Shown one piece after another: positions 31,364-41,796 of a DNA stretch of 64,000 nt. The first letter of the stretch is position 1; every line of letters begins with the position of its first letter. The translations under genes were made by a program, and so were the position numbers. The notes beneath the pieces are model-generated. The model did no database searches and was not told the DNA's origin. It saw only the letters and a list, made by a program, of their open reading frames with translations. This DNA comes from Thereva unica (taxonomy: Eukaryota; Arthropoda; Insecta; Diptera; Therevidae), in NCBI GenBank assembly GCA_949987705.1, contig OX465281.1, positions 139,362,876 through 139,426,875 on the forward strand, written 5' to 3'.

Positions 31364-33384
31364 TGCAACTCTGGTCTTGCTCGTTAAAAGAGTCACGTAT
31401 CCCCTTGGCTGTTGTACTACACGTAGGTATACTGCGGCTGCGTATGCTTGTGTAGATGCATCACAAAAACCGTGAATTTCATACTCTGGATTGCTTTTAG
31501 CATAATTTATCCATCGAGGTATCGCTATAGATTCAATTTGCTTCAACTGGGTTCTGAATGCCTCCCATTCTTTAGCTAATGAATCAGGTACTGGATCATC
31601 CCAATTTAAGCCTGACTGCCACAGGTGCTGTATCAATATTTTGGTTACAACAACCATTGGGGCTAACCAACCTAATGGGTCAAATAGCTTCGAAATTTCT
31701 GACAGCAGTCTTCTTTTGGTAGTGACTTTCTCGTGGTCGGAAGTTACCTTGAATTGAAATGTGTCTGTACCTGGTTGCCAATGGATTCCCAATGCCTTAA
31801 TTGTCTCGTTTATGTCAATGTTCATGAGCTCCTTTAATTCCAGTTCATCTTCTGGGATTCCCTTTAAGGCTTGTCTGTTGTTACTGGTCCATTTTCTAGC
31901 CTTAATTTACCACTTGCTAGAATTTTCCTGATGTTAGTTTGTAGTTCAATAGCGTCTTCAACTGAGTCTGGTCCGGACATGAGATCATCAACATAGAAAT
32001 CGGTCATTATTGTGTTGGACGCCCTTTGTGATTGTCCTCTTTCATCACTTGCTATCTGTTGTAACGTACGTATGGCCAGATACGGAGCGCTCGCTGTTCC
32101 ATACGTTACTGTCAGTAGCTTGTATTCTTGAATGGGTTGTGAAGGGTCTTCCCGCCACAAAATTCGTTGGTAATCGGTATGTTCTGGCGTCACTAGTATT
32201 TGTCGATACATCTTTTCGACATCGGCGGTGAAGGCTATTTTATATTTTCTCCACCTCAATAGAATGGTAGCAAGTTCTTGCTGGATTGTTGGTCCCACTA
32301 ACATGTTATCATTTAGCGATTTGTGATTTGCTGTCTTTGCTGACGCGTCAAATACTACTCTGGTTTTAGTGGTTGTACTATCAGCCTTGAATACAGCGTG
32401 GTGTGGTAGGTAGTTAGGTTTACATGCTGTTAAACGTTGAGGAAACAAAACAACTGATTGTAAACAAACAAATGTTAAACGTTGAGGAAACGAAACAACT
32501 GAATTTTATATCTTTAAACGTTGACCCGTTTATTAAAACTCCAAACAACTTCTTATGAACTAGCCAAATTTATAGCACCCAAAAGTGCATATATAAACAT
32601 TATCTTCGATTTTATTCAATAAAAACAACATACATATTGACACTTATTCAAAGTGATGAGTGGACAAATAATATCATTACAAAAATTTATTGCCGGTCGC
32701 CACACATGACGCATTTAAGTTTATTCACCTGATTATGTTCAGGTGAATAAACTGCTGATTAGACTATTATTTAATGTTAATGCACTTACAGGTGAAGTGC
32801 ATTGATTTAATGCAGCTAAAACAATTTCGTCATGTGTGACTTCCGCTGTGTGCCTTAAGTTAATTAAAGATTTTTTTATATGTGAGCTGAACACATGCCT
32901 TAAGTGTGTTTTCATGAGGAACACGTATCATGTGCCCCAAACTTTCATACTCCTGCATAAAATGCACATATGCCGTTTTTAATTCGATGTTCCCCTGTAA
33001 TTTGCGTTCCACGTTTAGAAAACGCTTGACTGCTAAGTTTCTGGACTCTCCGAGGTCTGGTTTTTGGGTAGAGGTTTTGAATGGAAGTGATACTACATAT
33101 CGACCCTCGGCAGTACGGTAGTGTGTGTTAGCGAATATGCTCTCACATGCTTCTTCTTCTGGTGTAAGAAGTGGTTTGGTAGGTAGGTTGTCAATTTCCC
33201 AAAATTGTTTCAAAAGGTCGCTCACATTGGTTTCGGTATGTAGGTTTATTACGTGAGCCGCTTCGACGTCATCTATAGGCCCTGATAAAATCCATCCTAA
33301 CACTGTTTTCTGTGCAAAGGGACTTCCATCTTCTCCTTCGATTTGGTCCTTTTTGATGAGCTTTGAGTATATGTCAGCACCCAA
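31364..33384 (-). pseudogene. pol: BEL A pol, 5' half: linker, reverse transcriptase
   Basis: Same frame as gag-pro but separated by a TAA at 33463. LLGADIYSKLI marks the start of the BEL pol linker. RT: TKTRVVFDASAKT, FTADVEKMYRQI, and catalytic FYVDDLM. A solo LTR interrupts it at 32428-32893 between the linker and RT fingers. A 1-base frameshift lies near 31905 (after GKLRLE). BEL B begins at 31358, just after SKTRVAPI. Confidence 0.88.
32428..32893 (-). mobile_element. solo LTR inside BEL A pol
   Basis: 466 bp. On the minus strand it opens TGTTCAGCTC and closes GTTTAACA. It is flanked by the 5-bp duplication CATGC (32423-32427 and 32894-32898). Removing it rejoins the BEL A pol frame (LKAC-KPNYLPHH). 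'gttaaacgttgaggaaac' occurs twice at its left end, about 45 bp apart. The internal region was presumably lost by LTR-LTR recombination. Confidence 0.85.
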
Positions 33385-33462
33385 TAGTACATCGATATCC
33401 CCTGGGTTTAGGTATGATAGATCAGCTAGTTGAATTCCCTCCAGATGACTCCACCGTTGTGG

Positions 33463-34790
33463 TTAAATTTTTGTATGTGGCAGTAAGTCAGTTATGGTTT
33501 CCATTACTAGAGCTTGAATGTTGACTTTTATGTTTTTGTTACACTTAAAATGGGGTCTAATGTCAAAGCTTACTGCATCTTGGGTAGGATTGGGCAGTTT
33601 TCCAATTCCTCTCACGATAATGTCTGCAGGCATTTTTCTCAATGATAAAAGTTGTGTGGTTCGTTCAGTTATTACAGATACTTGGGAGCCTGGATCGATT
33701 AGAGCTCTTAAGATGCGAGTTCCAGTGGATTCAGATTGCACTTTAACTAATGCGGTTGCTAATAGCACGGTTTTTGGAGTATATCCATTCACGAGTAGGT
33801 TGTTCACTGGAATTTCGTTCACTTCATCGCTCTTATCGACGGTCTGGGTATTGAGATACGACTGTTTGTAGTTGTTTTGGATAGACGGTCTGTCCTGGGA
33901 TCGTTGGGGATTGAATGGTTCAAAATGTATCATGGTGTTATGCCGCTTGTTACATTTTAGACAGCTAACTGGGTGTGGACAATCTTTGGTGGCGTGTTTC
34001 AGTGAGAAGCAGTTGAAGCATCTGCCTTGCTTCTTTATGAATTCATGCCTATTTTGGATATTCATATTGATGAATTTGGTGCACTCTCTTATTCTATGGG
34101 ACTTTTGGCATAACGGACATTTCTGAGAGTTGATGAAGTTGGTTGTACTGCGGCTCTGGTCGTGTTCCTTTTGGATGTGGTGTGATTCTACGCGGCGAGA
34201 ACTTCCCTTGCTTCCTTGAATGGCTTCTAGTGTACGGAAATGGGTTTGTAAAAATTCTAGGAATGCCTCCAGTGTAGGGAGAGATTGGGGATGGCTGCGA
34301 GAGCTTAATGTCATTTCCCACTGAGCAATTGTCTCCTTTGATAGTTTGGCTGTTAATATATGGATCAGTAGTGGATCCCAGCCTTCGGTGCTTACTTCAA
34401 GTCCTTTAAGGGCTTCTAGCACTTCATTCACCTTGTCGAGAATTCTACGAGTACCTAGCGCAGTGTCGGCATTCATTGAAGGAATGCTCGTTAGCAGTTG
34501 CAATTGGGTACTACTCACTAAGATTCTGCGATTTTTAAATCTGTTTTTTAAGATGGACCATGCAGACTTATAATTTGCTTCAGTTAATTGCAAGTGTTTA
34601 ATGAGGGTTGCAGCTTCACCACTCAAGCAGGTTTTAAGATAGTGAAGTTTTTGGACCTTGCTAATATGGGGGTTTTTATCGACTATCGCATCAAACAAGT
34701 CATGGAATGACGACCATGATTCATAGTCTCCTGCGAATTGAGGAATATTTATTCGCGGCAACCGAATCTCATTAAAATCACGTTTAAAAG
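33463..34790 (-). pseudogene. gag: BEL A gag-protease, N-terminus missing
   Basis: The 432-codon frame begins at LPRINIPQFAGDYESW, which in intact BEL Gag lies over 100 residues in, so the 5' part is lost. Three zinc-binding stretches follow: CPLCQKSHRIREC, CFNCFSLKHATKDC, CLKCNKRHNTMIH. The protease has ALIDPGSQVSVI. It ends at a TAA at 33463; the next codons, in the same frame, continue BEL sequence (RWSHLEGIQLADL), so this is a nonsense mutation. The gag frame can be followed right to about 34800, where homology stops. Confidence 0.85.
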
Positions 34791-34800
34791 GACTTTTTTA

Positions 34801-35691
34801 TGGCGGGCTAACCGTTAACGAAATATTGTGCAAAGAAAGTGATATATAAAGTTTGAAGCACTATAACTCCGAACATATTGACTTTACAAAAAAAATTCTG
34901 AACAAAAAAGTTAAATCACTTATTTATCTACAAAAAAGATTGTACACATTTTTGTCGTAAAACGCATAGTTTCTGAGATATAGAATTAAACGCGTTTCCC
35001 TTCATTGTACGTAAAGCATAAGGGTGGGGATGACGCCATTTTGAATTTAAGCTCATAAAAATATGTAAAAACCTTTGGTAAAAAAAATCGCGTGCGGTAT
35101 TTTTCGCAAAGAAAAAGTACCTATTTACTGGACTATTTTCTACCAAAAAATAATGGTCAAACCTTGGCCGGGAGGCTTTCGAAAGAACGCTCTTTAGTTT
35201 TACAAAAAAAAACTCGCACTACGCGTTATCGCTTTCTTCCTGCATGCTGCAAATTCCCTATTAAACATAATGCATACATAAGCCGTGTTTTTTAATGAAC
35301 TATATAGTTCTTTCACCGAGTTCATTAAAAAAACGACAAGGGAAATTTCCTGAAGCGCCTACTTCGATGTTTAAAAATTTCAAAATTAAACGGAAGTTAA
35401 GTGTTATTTTTTTCACTGTAACACGAAATCCCCTCTAAAAAATAATAAATATGTTTCTAAAAAATCAATTATTTGTTATAAATTTGCTCTCATCACTTTC
35501 CTGTTGTCAACTTACTACCCGAAAGCAATAATTTACAATAGGAATCAATTGGCATTTCCTTGAGGCTGTTGATTTTTGATTTGTGACTTGTGGGAGTTGA
35601 GTCTTCGATTTGAAAATCCTCCATGCGTCTCTCTTTGTGTAGTTTCTTTCATTATTTCACCATCCTCTTTTATCTAAGCAAGCCCTTGAAG
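34801..35691. other. unassigned DNA beyond the broken BEL A 5' end
   Basis: AT-rich, with no recognisable protein or LTR. Contains a small palindrome (ATGAACTATATAGTTC near 35297). The missing BEL A 5' LTR is not here. Confidence 0.35.
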
Positions 35692-35736
35692 TTTTTTTAT
35701 GCGGCAGTGCTAAGCTTAGGAATCACCGTTTGTACT
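35692..35736 (-). mobile_element. LINE copy 4: 3'-terminal fragment
   Basis: A T-run followed by the family 3' end 'cagtgctaagcttaggaatc', stopping at GTACT where the BEL C LTR begins. BEL C evidently inserted into this LINE copy; the rest of it is not found next to the other end of BEL C. Confidence 0.7.
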
Positions 35737-36014
35737 TGTTACTTCGCGAAATCACTAATCGAGCGTTTCATAGTACGTGACAAATTAAAAAAGACAGGAA
35801 ATTGTTAATCCTTTTTTTATTTAAATTTACAAATTAAAGTTTAATTATCCATTAAACAACAAACTAATTCAAAGGCAATATAATATTTTTAATTAATTTT
35901 TTTTTTATTTCCTATCCTCTTTTGTCTTGCGACTTCAAAATTACTCGCTCGATTGGCCTACTGAATTTTGTAATTTTTATTTATTTCCTGCATCGGCCTA
36001 CTCTGTTCGTCACA
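35737..36014 (-). repeat. BEL C 3' LTR
   Basis: 278 bp. On the minus strand it begins TGTGACGAACAG after the purine tract GTGGGGGAA and ends GCGAAGTAACA. Its partner is absent. Confidence 0.75.
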
Positions 36015-36056
36015 TTCCCCCACGGTGAGTGAAGATTCGTCCTCACTTCTTACTTC

Positions 36057-36291
36057 TGTCAAAGGACCTTAAATTGTTAGAAGCAAATAAGATCATCAAT
36101 GAAATATAATAATGATTTATTGAATAATTCTAATAATGATTTATTTAATAATTATCCTGTCGTCTCTCAAATACGTCTGTCCGGTACGGCTCCTCATAGT
36201 CGACTGCTAACTATTATTCACGTTCCCATCGGTTGACAGTTACGGCTGTTCCCGGTCGACTGCGATCACGTTCCCCTTGTGCCGGTTGACA
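36057..36291 (-). repeat. gypsy (mdg3-like) 3' LTR
   Basis: 235 bp, TG...CA ends; pairs with 43581-43815. Confidence 0.92.
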
Positions 36292-39110
36292 GTTCGGCCC
36301 TTCCTGACATCGGACCGCCCCGGTCCGTTCATGGATTTCAACTTTGGTGTTTTCACCTTCTTCTAGTTCTTCCACACTGACATCTAGTTCTGGAGCCAAT
36401 AAGCACCAAGGCTTTATCTTCTCGGCAGTAAAGATTGAAGAGAACTTCCTTCGGGTTCTTGGGGATGACTCAATATCCTCGATGACGTATCGGTCCTTGG
36501 CAAGTACTTTGCTAACGACATACAGTCCCCGATAACGCGGCTCTAATTTTCTACTTTCACCGGTTGCTGGAGCAATGTTTTCGATCACTACCAGATCTCC
36601 TTCAGTATAAGTCCGCGGCTTCTTATGTTGCGCATCAAATCTTTCTTTCCATTTGTGTTGTTGTTCTTTTATTCGTTCCACTACTCTGTTTCGTCTTTCT
36701 TTCATGTTTACTTCCGTTGTTTCCTCTTCAATTTCGGTCTGCAGGTACTGTAATAAACGGTTCTCGGTGATATCCCGCAAAGGGAAGTCAAACACAATGT
36801 CGTTTGGGCTGAATCCAGTAGTAGCGTTCTTTTGCGTGTTTAGCGTCCACTGGAGATTACGTAGGTGTTGATCCCAAGTGTTGGACTTCTCCACGGTAGT
36901 TCTCAAAAAATCCAGGATCGTGTGGTTTGCACGTTCCACCTGGCCGTTCGCCCTAGGAGTTCGTACAGCTACCTTTATGTGTTTGATCATGTTATCTTCG
37001 CAATACTGCTGGAATACTCTCGATGTGTAAGCGGTACCTCGGTCGGTAATTAGTTGAACGGGCAATCCGAAATAAGTAGATAAATCGTTGAGTACAGCGA
37101 TTACCGGTTGCGTTTTTGTATTCTTCACCGGTTTTACAACGATATATTTACTGAATTTGTCCATAATTGCAAATAAGTAAATGTTTCCACTTTTACTTCG
37201 AGGAAAAGGACCCAAGTGGTCTATGTGAAGTACTCGAAATGGTATGGGTATGATGTCTTCGTAAAACATCTGAGCTTCGGATTTTCCTTTAGCAATTTTA
37301 TTGTAGCAGCAATTCACGCATGCTGTTATGTATTGTTTGACGTACTTCCTCATGGCTGGAAACCAGAAGTCCCTACTTGCATAGTTTTGTCGAGTGTGGA
37401 ATGCCCTGCTTCGTCATGGCAGGATTACACTATTCTCCATCGCACGGCGGTCGGTACAACAAATCTTTTATTATTTTCGAAAATTCGGTATAAACGGTTA
37501 TTCTTAAGACCATACTCTTTCTTAAACTGCTTCAACTGTTCATCATCGGTTTTTCCCATCAAAGCGTTAATTATTCGCATCAGTTTTTGGTCTCCATACT
37601 GCATGGTTTGTAACCAATCCTCGTTAGACATCTCTATACGATTGATGGCTTCCATAACGACTTCCGGTGTTTTCGCTGGTTACGTAGGTGCCCTACTTAA
37701 AGCATCTGCATGTGCCAATCGTTCTGCTGGTCGATGAATTATATCAAAATCGTATTCTTGTAATTTCAAGTACCATCTGGAAATTCTTGGTATTAGGGGT
37801 TTACTTCGTTTCGCAAGCGCGATAGCTGCACAATCAGTTATTATCTGGAAATGTTTTCCAAGCAAATAGATTCGAAAACGTTCTATCGTCTCGACAACAG
37901 CTAGCACTTCAAGTTCGTAGCTGTGGTACTGTTGTTCGGCTTCAGTACACCGTCGGCTAAAATAGGCTACAGGCTTCCAATCGCTACTATTTTCCTCCTG
38001 CATCAGGACTCCTGCTAGGCCAATCGAGCTGGCGTCTGTGTGAACTTGATGTTTCAGCTTGTGATTGTATAGCGTTAGTACCGGCTGATTACACAAGATT
38101 TGTTTCAGTTGTTCGAATGAAGTTTGCTGTTCGTTGTTCCAATTAAAGGTTGTAACATTTTTACCCTTTAATAAACTCGTAAGAGGCGATGCTATAATCG
38201 AATATTCTTTAACAAATTTTCTGAAGAACCCCGTCAGTCCTAGAAAACGTCTGACTTCCATGATATTCTTCGGTTTAGGAAAGTCTCGTACGGCTTAAAT
38301 TTTTCGCTCTCCTGGTTGTATACCTTCTCCGGTAATTCGGTGTCCCAAAAATGTAATCCGTTTCTTCAGAAAATCACACTTGTCCAATCTTAACGTTAGG
38401 TTGGCATCCCTTAAAATTTGTAGAAATCGTTTTAGTTTCATGAGACCTTCTTCTATTGTTACGCTTGGAATAATAATATCATCAAGGTATACCAAGACTT
38501 CTCCGGGTTTCATTAAACTAGCTAGTTCGTTCATCATTCGCTGAAATACCATTGGAGCATTGACTAGTCCAGATGGCATACATTCGAACTCATAATGTCC
38601 GTCTGTCGTAACGAACGCGGTATACTTCTTTGATTCTTCTTTCATCGGGATCTGATAATAACCGCTCATCAGATCGAGTGTCGTAAAGTATTTGTTTCCA
38701 GAAAGTAGTGATAATTGTTCCTCCACCGTTGGCATAAGTGCTGGTTCCTTAATTGTTATAGCGTTTAGTTCCCGGTAGTCAATGCAAAGGCGGTCCTCCC
38801 CATTTGCCTTTTTGACTAGTACGATCGGTGATGAATACGCTGAAAAACTTTTCCTGATGATTCCTCGTTTCAATAGATCCTCAATCATTTCACGAACTTT
38901 ATCCCGTTTTGCAAAAGGGATTTTATAAGGACGTCTATTGATAGGTACGTCAGTTGTTAATTTAATTTCCATTTCTGCGTTCCGGCATTTACCCAGTTTA
39001 TCCGTTACACACTCAGGAAAATCTTGTAATACTTCCTTTACCATCTTTTCCTCTTCCTCTGAATGATCCGTTTCCATTTGCGCGTTGGCTGACATATTTG
39101 TTTCTATTTT
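36214..39110 (-). pseudogene. pol: gypsy pol: RT, RNase H, integrase with three stops and a frameshift
   Basis: RT (39095-38295): YSSPIVLVKK, LDLMSGYYQIPM, catalytic LVYLDDIII. A TAA at 38295 lies in QPGERKI-x-AVRDF, where Gln is expected. RNase H (38261-37680): HTDASSIGLAGVLMQ, EVLAVVETIERFRIYL. A TAA follows DALSRAPT at 37680. The integrase finger follows with a TAA at 37425 after RWRIV and a frameshift near 37360. The integrase core (37353-36214) has HIDHLGPFPRSKSG, ITDRGTAYTS and ANGQVERANHT. The integrase core wording is close to mdg3/micropia. All three stops sit in one frame and could each come from CAA. Confidence 0.88.
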
Positions 39111-39280
39111 ACATTTTCCAGATTCTATTATAATTCGCGTTTGGTTCTTTTTTTTTATGTGGCAGTGCTAAGCTCAGGAGTCACCCTTTGTACTACTAGT
39201 CCGTCATGTCATTTGTCACGTCATGGTGCAATGTCTAGCAGTAAGCTTGGTACGGGGGAGGGATGAGGGGGGGGCATAGG

Positions 39281-40320
39281 TTAAGGATTAAAAGGTACGG
39301 GGGGGTATTGAAGAAGGTGGTGATGAACCCTGCGTTTGAACTCTTGGATGTTGTAGGAGTTCGGAAATACTGACTGCGAGAGGTTATTCCACAGCCGAGT
39401 TGTTCTATTAACAAACGAATTCATATCCTGTTGAGTGCGTGAAAAGGGTAGTTGCAGGTGAAGCGAATGAGACGAGTGGGCTAATCTGGTGTTGCGGGTA
39501 TAAGATTGCCGTGGAGGCAGGAGAGCGTTTAACTCGGAGGAACAGTCACTGTGGTAGTAGCGATAAAATTTTGTCAGTGCTGCTACATTCCTACGGTGGC
39601 CCAGGGGGTCGATGGTGGAGCAGGCGGTGTCGTCATCAATTAACTTGAGCGCCCTTTTTTGCACCTTATCTAACCATGCCAAGGTGGTTATTGGGGCGCC
39701 GCCCCAAACGAGGGAGTTATATTCGAGAAGAGGCCGAATGTAGGATTTATAAATAACAGCACGGGCCGATGGCTGGAGGAGGAACTTGCACCTCTTAAGA
39801 AATCCCAAGCACTGAGATCCTTGTTTGGCGATTTGGAATATGTGGTCATTCCATCGCAAGTCTTTGGCTAAAGTCACGCCTAAGATGTGTAGGGATGGGT
39901 CGGCCTTTAGTACCACGTCATCCACTTTCAAGGATGGTGAGGTGTTGAACTTCTTTTTGGAGATAAGACAGTACTTGGTTTTGTCGGAGTTGAATTCAAC
40001 ACGATTCTTCTTTCCCCACTCTAGAATCAGCTTAATGTCATTTATAATCGACTTGGACATTAGTTCGCGATCATCAAGACAGGATCTGGCATGAGTCTGT
40101 CTTGTATCGACGCTGTACGAGTAACGTAGAGTACCGTCGTCAGCGAAGCTGAGGAGTGGGTTGGAGGGGATTGAAAGAAGGTCATTTATAAATATGAGAA
40201 ATAGGGCCGGTGATAAAATTGACCCCTGGGGGACCCCCGCAGAGATCGGGTGGGATGCGGATTTGACGCCATCCAATACTACTTTGATTGAACGGCCAAA
40301 AAGGAAACTCTCAATCCACT
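39281..40320 (-). pseudogene. LINE copy 5 ORF2, C-terminal RT part
   Basis: Begins at the deletion junction in WIESFLFGRSIKVVLDG, then AGVPQGSILSPALF, FADD and the thumb, to HHHLLQYPPVPFNP. No stop. It lacks the catalytic Asp of the LDISKAFDRV box, which lay in the deleted part, so no working RT could be made. Confidence 0.88.
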
Positions 40321-41527
40321 ACCAGAAGTTTTTGCTACCGGAGGTTGCATTTAGGAGTTTACTTCTCAATTTGTTGTCAAATAAGGTTTTGACTTTCTTG
40401 ATGGCGGTTTTACAAGAATTTCTTTGTTGTATGTACTCTAAACGGAGCGATTCACTCGGGGAGCTCTTGTACGCTCGGAAGGCGGCTTCTTTAGTTTTGA
40501 TTGCATTCATACACTCCCGATTAAACCATCTGTTGGGCCTAGGCTTCACAGATTTGGTAGAATGGGGAATGAACAAATGCATTCCTGCCTGTATGATCCT
40601 GGAGATACGGATAGCGGCAGAGTTGGCGTTTCTATTCCGGAAACACAGGTTCCAGTCTGTAGACTGGAAGAAATTAATAAGCCCCAGCCAATTGGCCTTC
40701 CCATAATGCCATACAGTTCTTCGAACTGGTTTGGGAGGGGTGGGAAATTCGAATGGGAAGTTAGCACTGATTAGGCAGTGGTCTGAATTGCCGAGAGGTG
40801 AATCAACTTCGACGGAGTAACGCGCTGGATGAGAAGTTAGAAAAAGATCAAGGAGATATCCTCCTTGACCAGCAACATCAGGGACTCTTGTGGGATGATC
40901 CACAATTTGTTGCAAGTTATTGATGTCTGCAAAGAGCTCGACGTCCTTGCCAGAAATACTGGTGCCATTTGAGTACGTCAGCCATTTAACGTTGTGAACA
41001 TTGAAATCACCCGCAACGATGATTTCACACTCAGGATTGGACGACAAAAATCCCGAGATTTGTTCGGAAATAGTATCAAAAGATAAAGTGGAGGCTTCGT
41101 TACTTATGTTAGGGCTTCTGTATAGGAAGCAGAAGAATATGACGTGGCTTTGGAAAATGATTTTAATCCAAAGATAATTAAAATCTGAAGTTGTGCTTGA
41201 ATGTATTTTACAATAAGCCACGTCGTCCCTAACATAAATGGCAATACCCCTATGGGGGGAGAGATTGTGCACTAAAGTGTACCCCGACACCTGGTAATAA
41301 CCTAAATCATTATCGGGTGATATTTGGGTTTCACTAAGTGCGAAGATTGGGGGTTTGTACTTAGATAAGTGGCACTCAACAAAAGAGAAATTCGCTTGAA
41401 GTCCACGAATGTTACAAAAGTCAATACCAAAACTTGACTCGTAACGGGACTTCGGTTGCGCGGGCTCAATCGCCACGTTCTCGGGAATATTTCCCGGCAT
41501 TACATTTGCCGCAACCATCAGAGTCAA
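40319..41527 (-). pseudogene. LINE copy 5 ORF2, endonuclease part
   Basis: A 402-codon frame: CNIRGLQANFSFVECHL, ALSETQIS, VAGDFNVHNVKWL, LLDLFLTS, GNSDHCLI, all APE-type endonuclease boxes. The basic linker ends at GSKNFW, where the deletion junction creates a TAG. Enzyme residues appear intact, but it is no longer linked to an RT. Confidence 0.88.
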
Positions 41528-41796
41528 TAAAATTTGTCCTCGTCAAAGTGTTATGCCTTTTGAGACGGGGCAAATTTCATCGACCGACAGATTTTAGCCG
41601 CGGCACCTGCAGGACCGAGATGCGAGAGAGGGTAGGGAGCAAGGGTACATACTTGCGCCGTTCGTCGGTCCGGTCGTGTCTAGTGAAGGGTGATGGGCCT
41701 TCGCGTTAGACTGCGCTCGTTGTTTTTTTTGTCACTGTTTTTTTAGAGTTTTTTTGTGCACTTTTTTATTGGTTTTAACTTTTCACTATCACTCTA

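Larger units (their letters stand above)
17774..34800 (-). mobile_element. BEL A: BEL/Pao element with env, host to three insertions, 5' end lost
   Basis: In minus-strand order: gag-pro (34790-33463), pol (33384 down to 24305, in pieces), env (24189-18476), purine tract and 3' LTR (18265-17774). No 5' LTR is found; homology stops near 34800. It inserted into LINE copy 3 at 17773. It carries a solo LTR, BEL B and a LOA-like LINE inside, plus several stops and frameshifts. It is clearly inactive. Confidence 0.88.

Noticed and set aside
37216..37737. 173-codon plus-strand frame
   Set aside because: Antisense of gypsy integrase; the minus strand carries the recognisable motifs.
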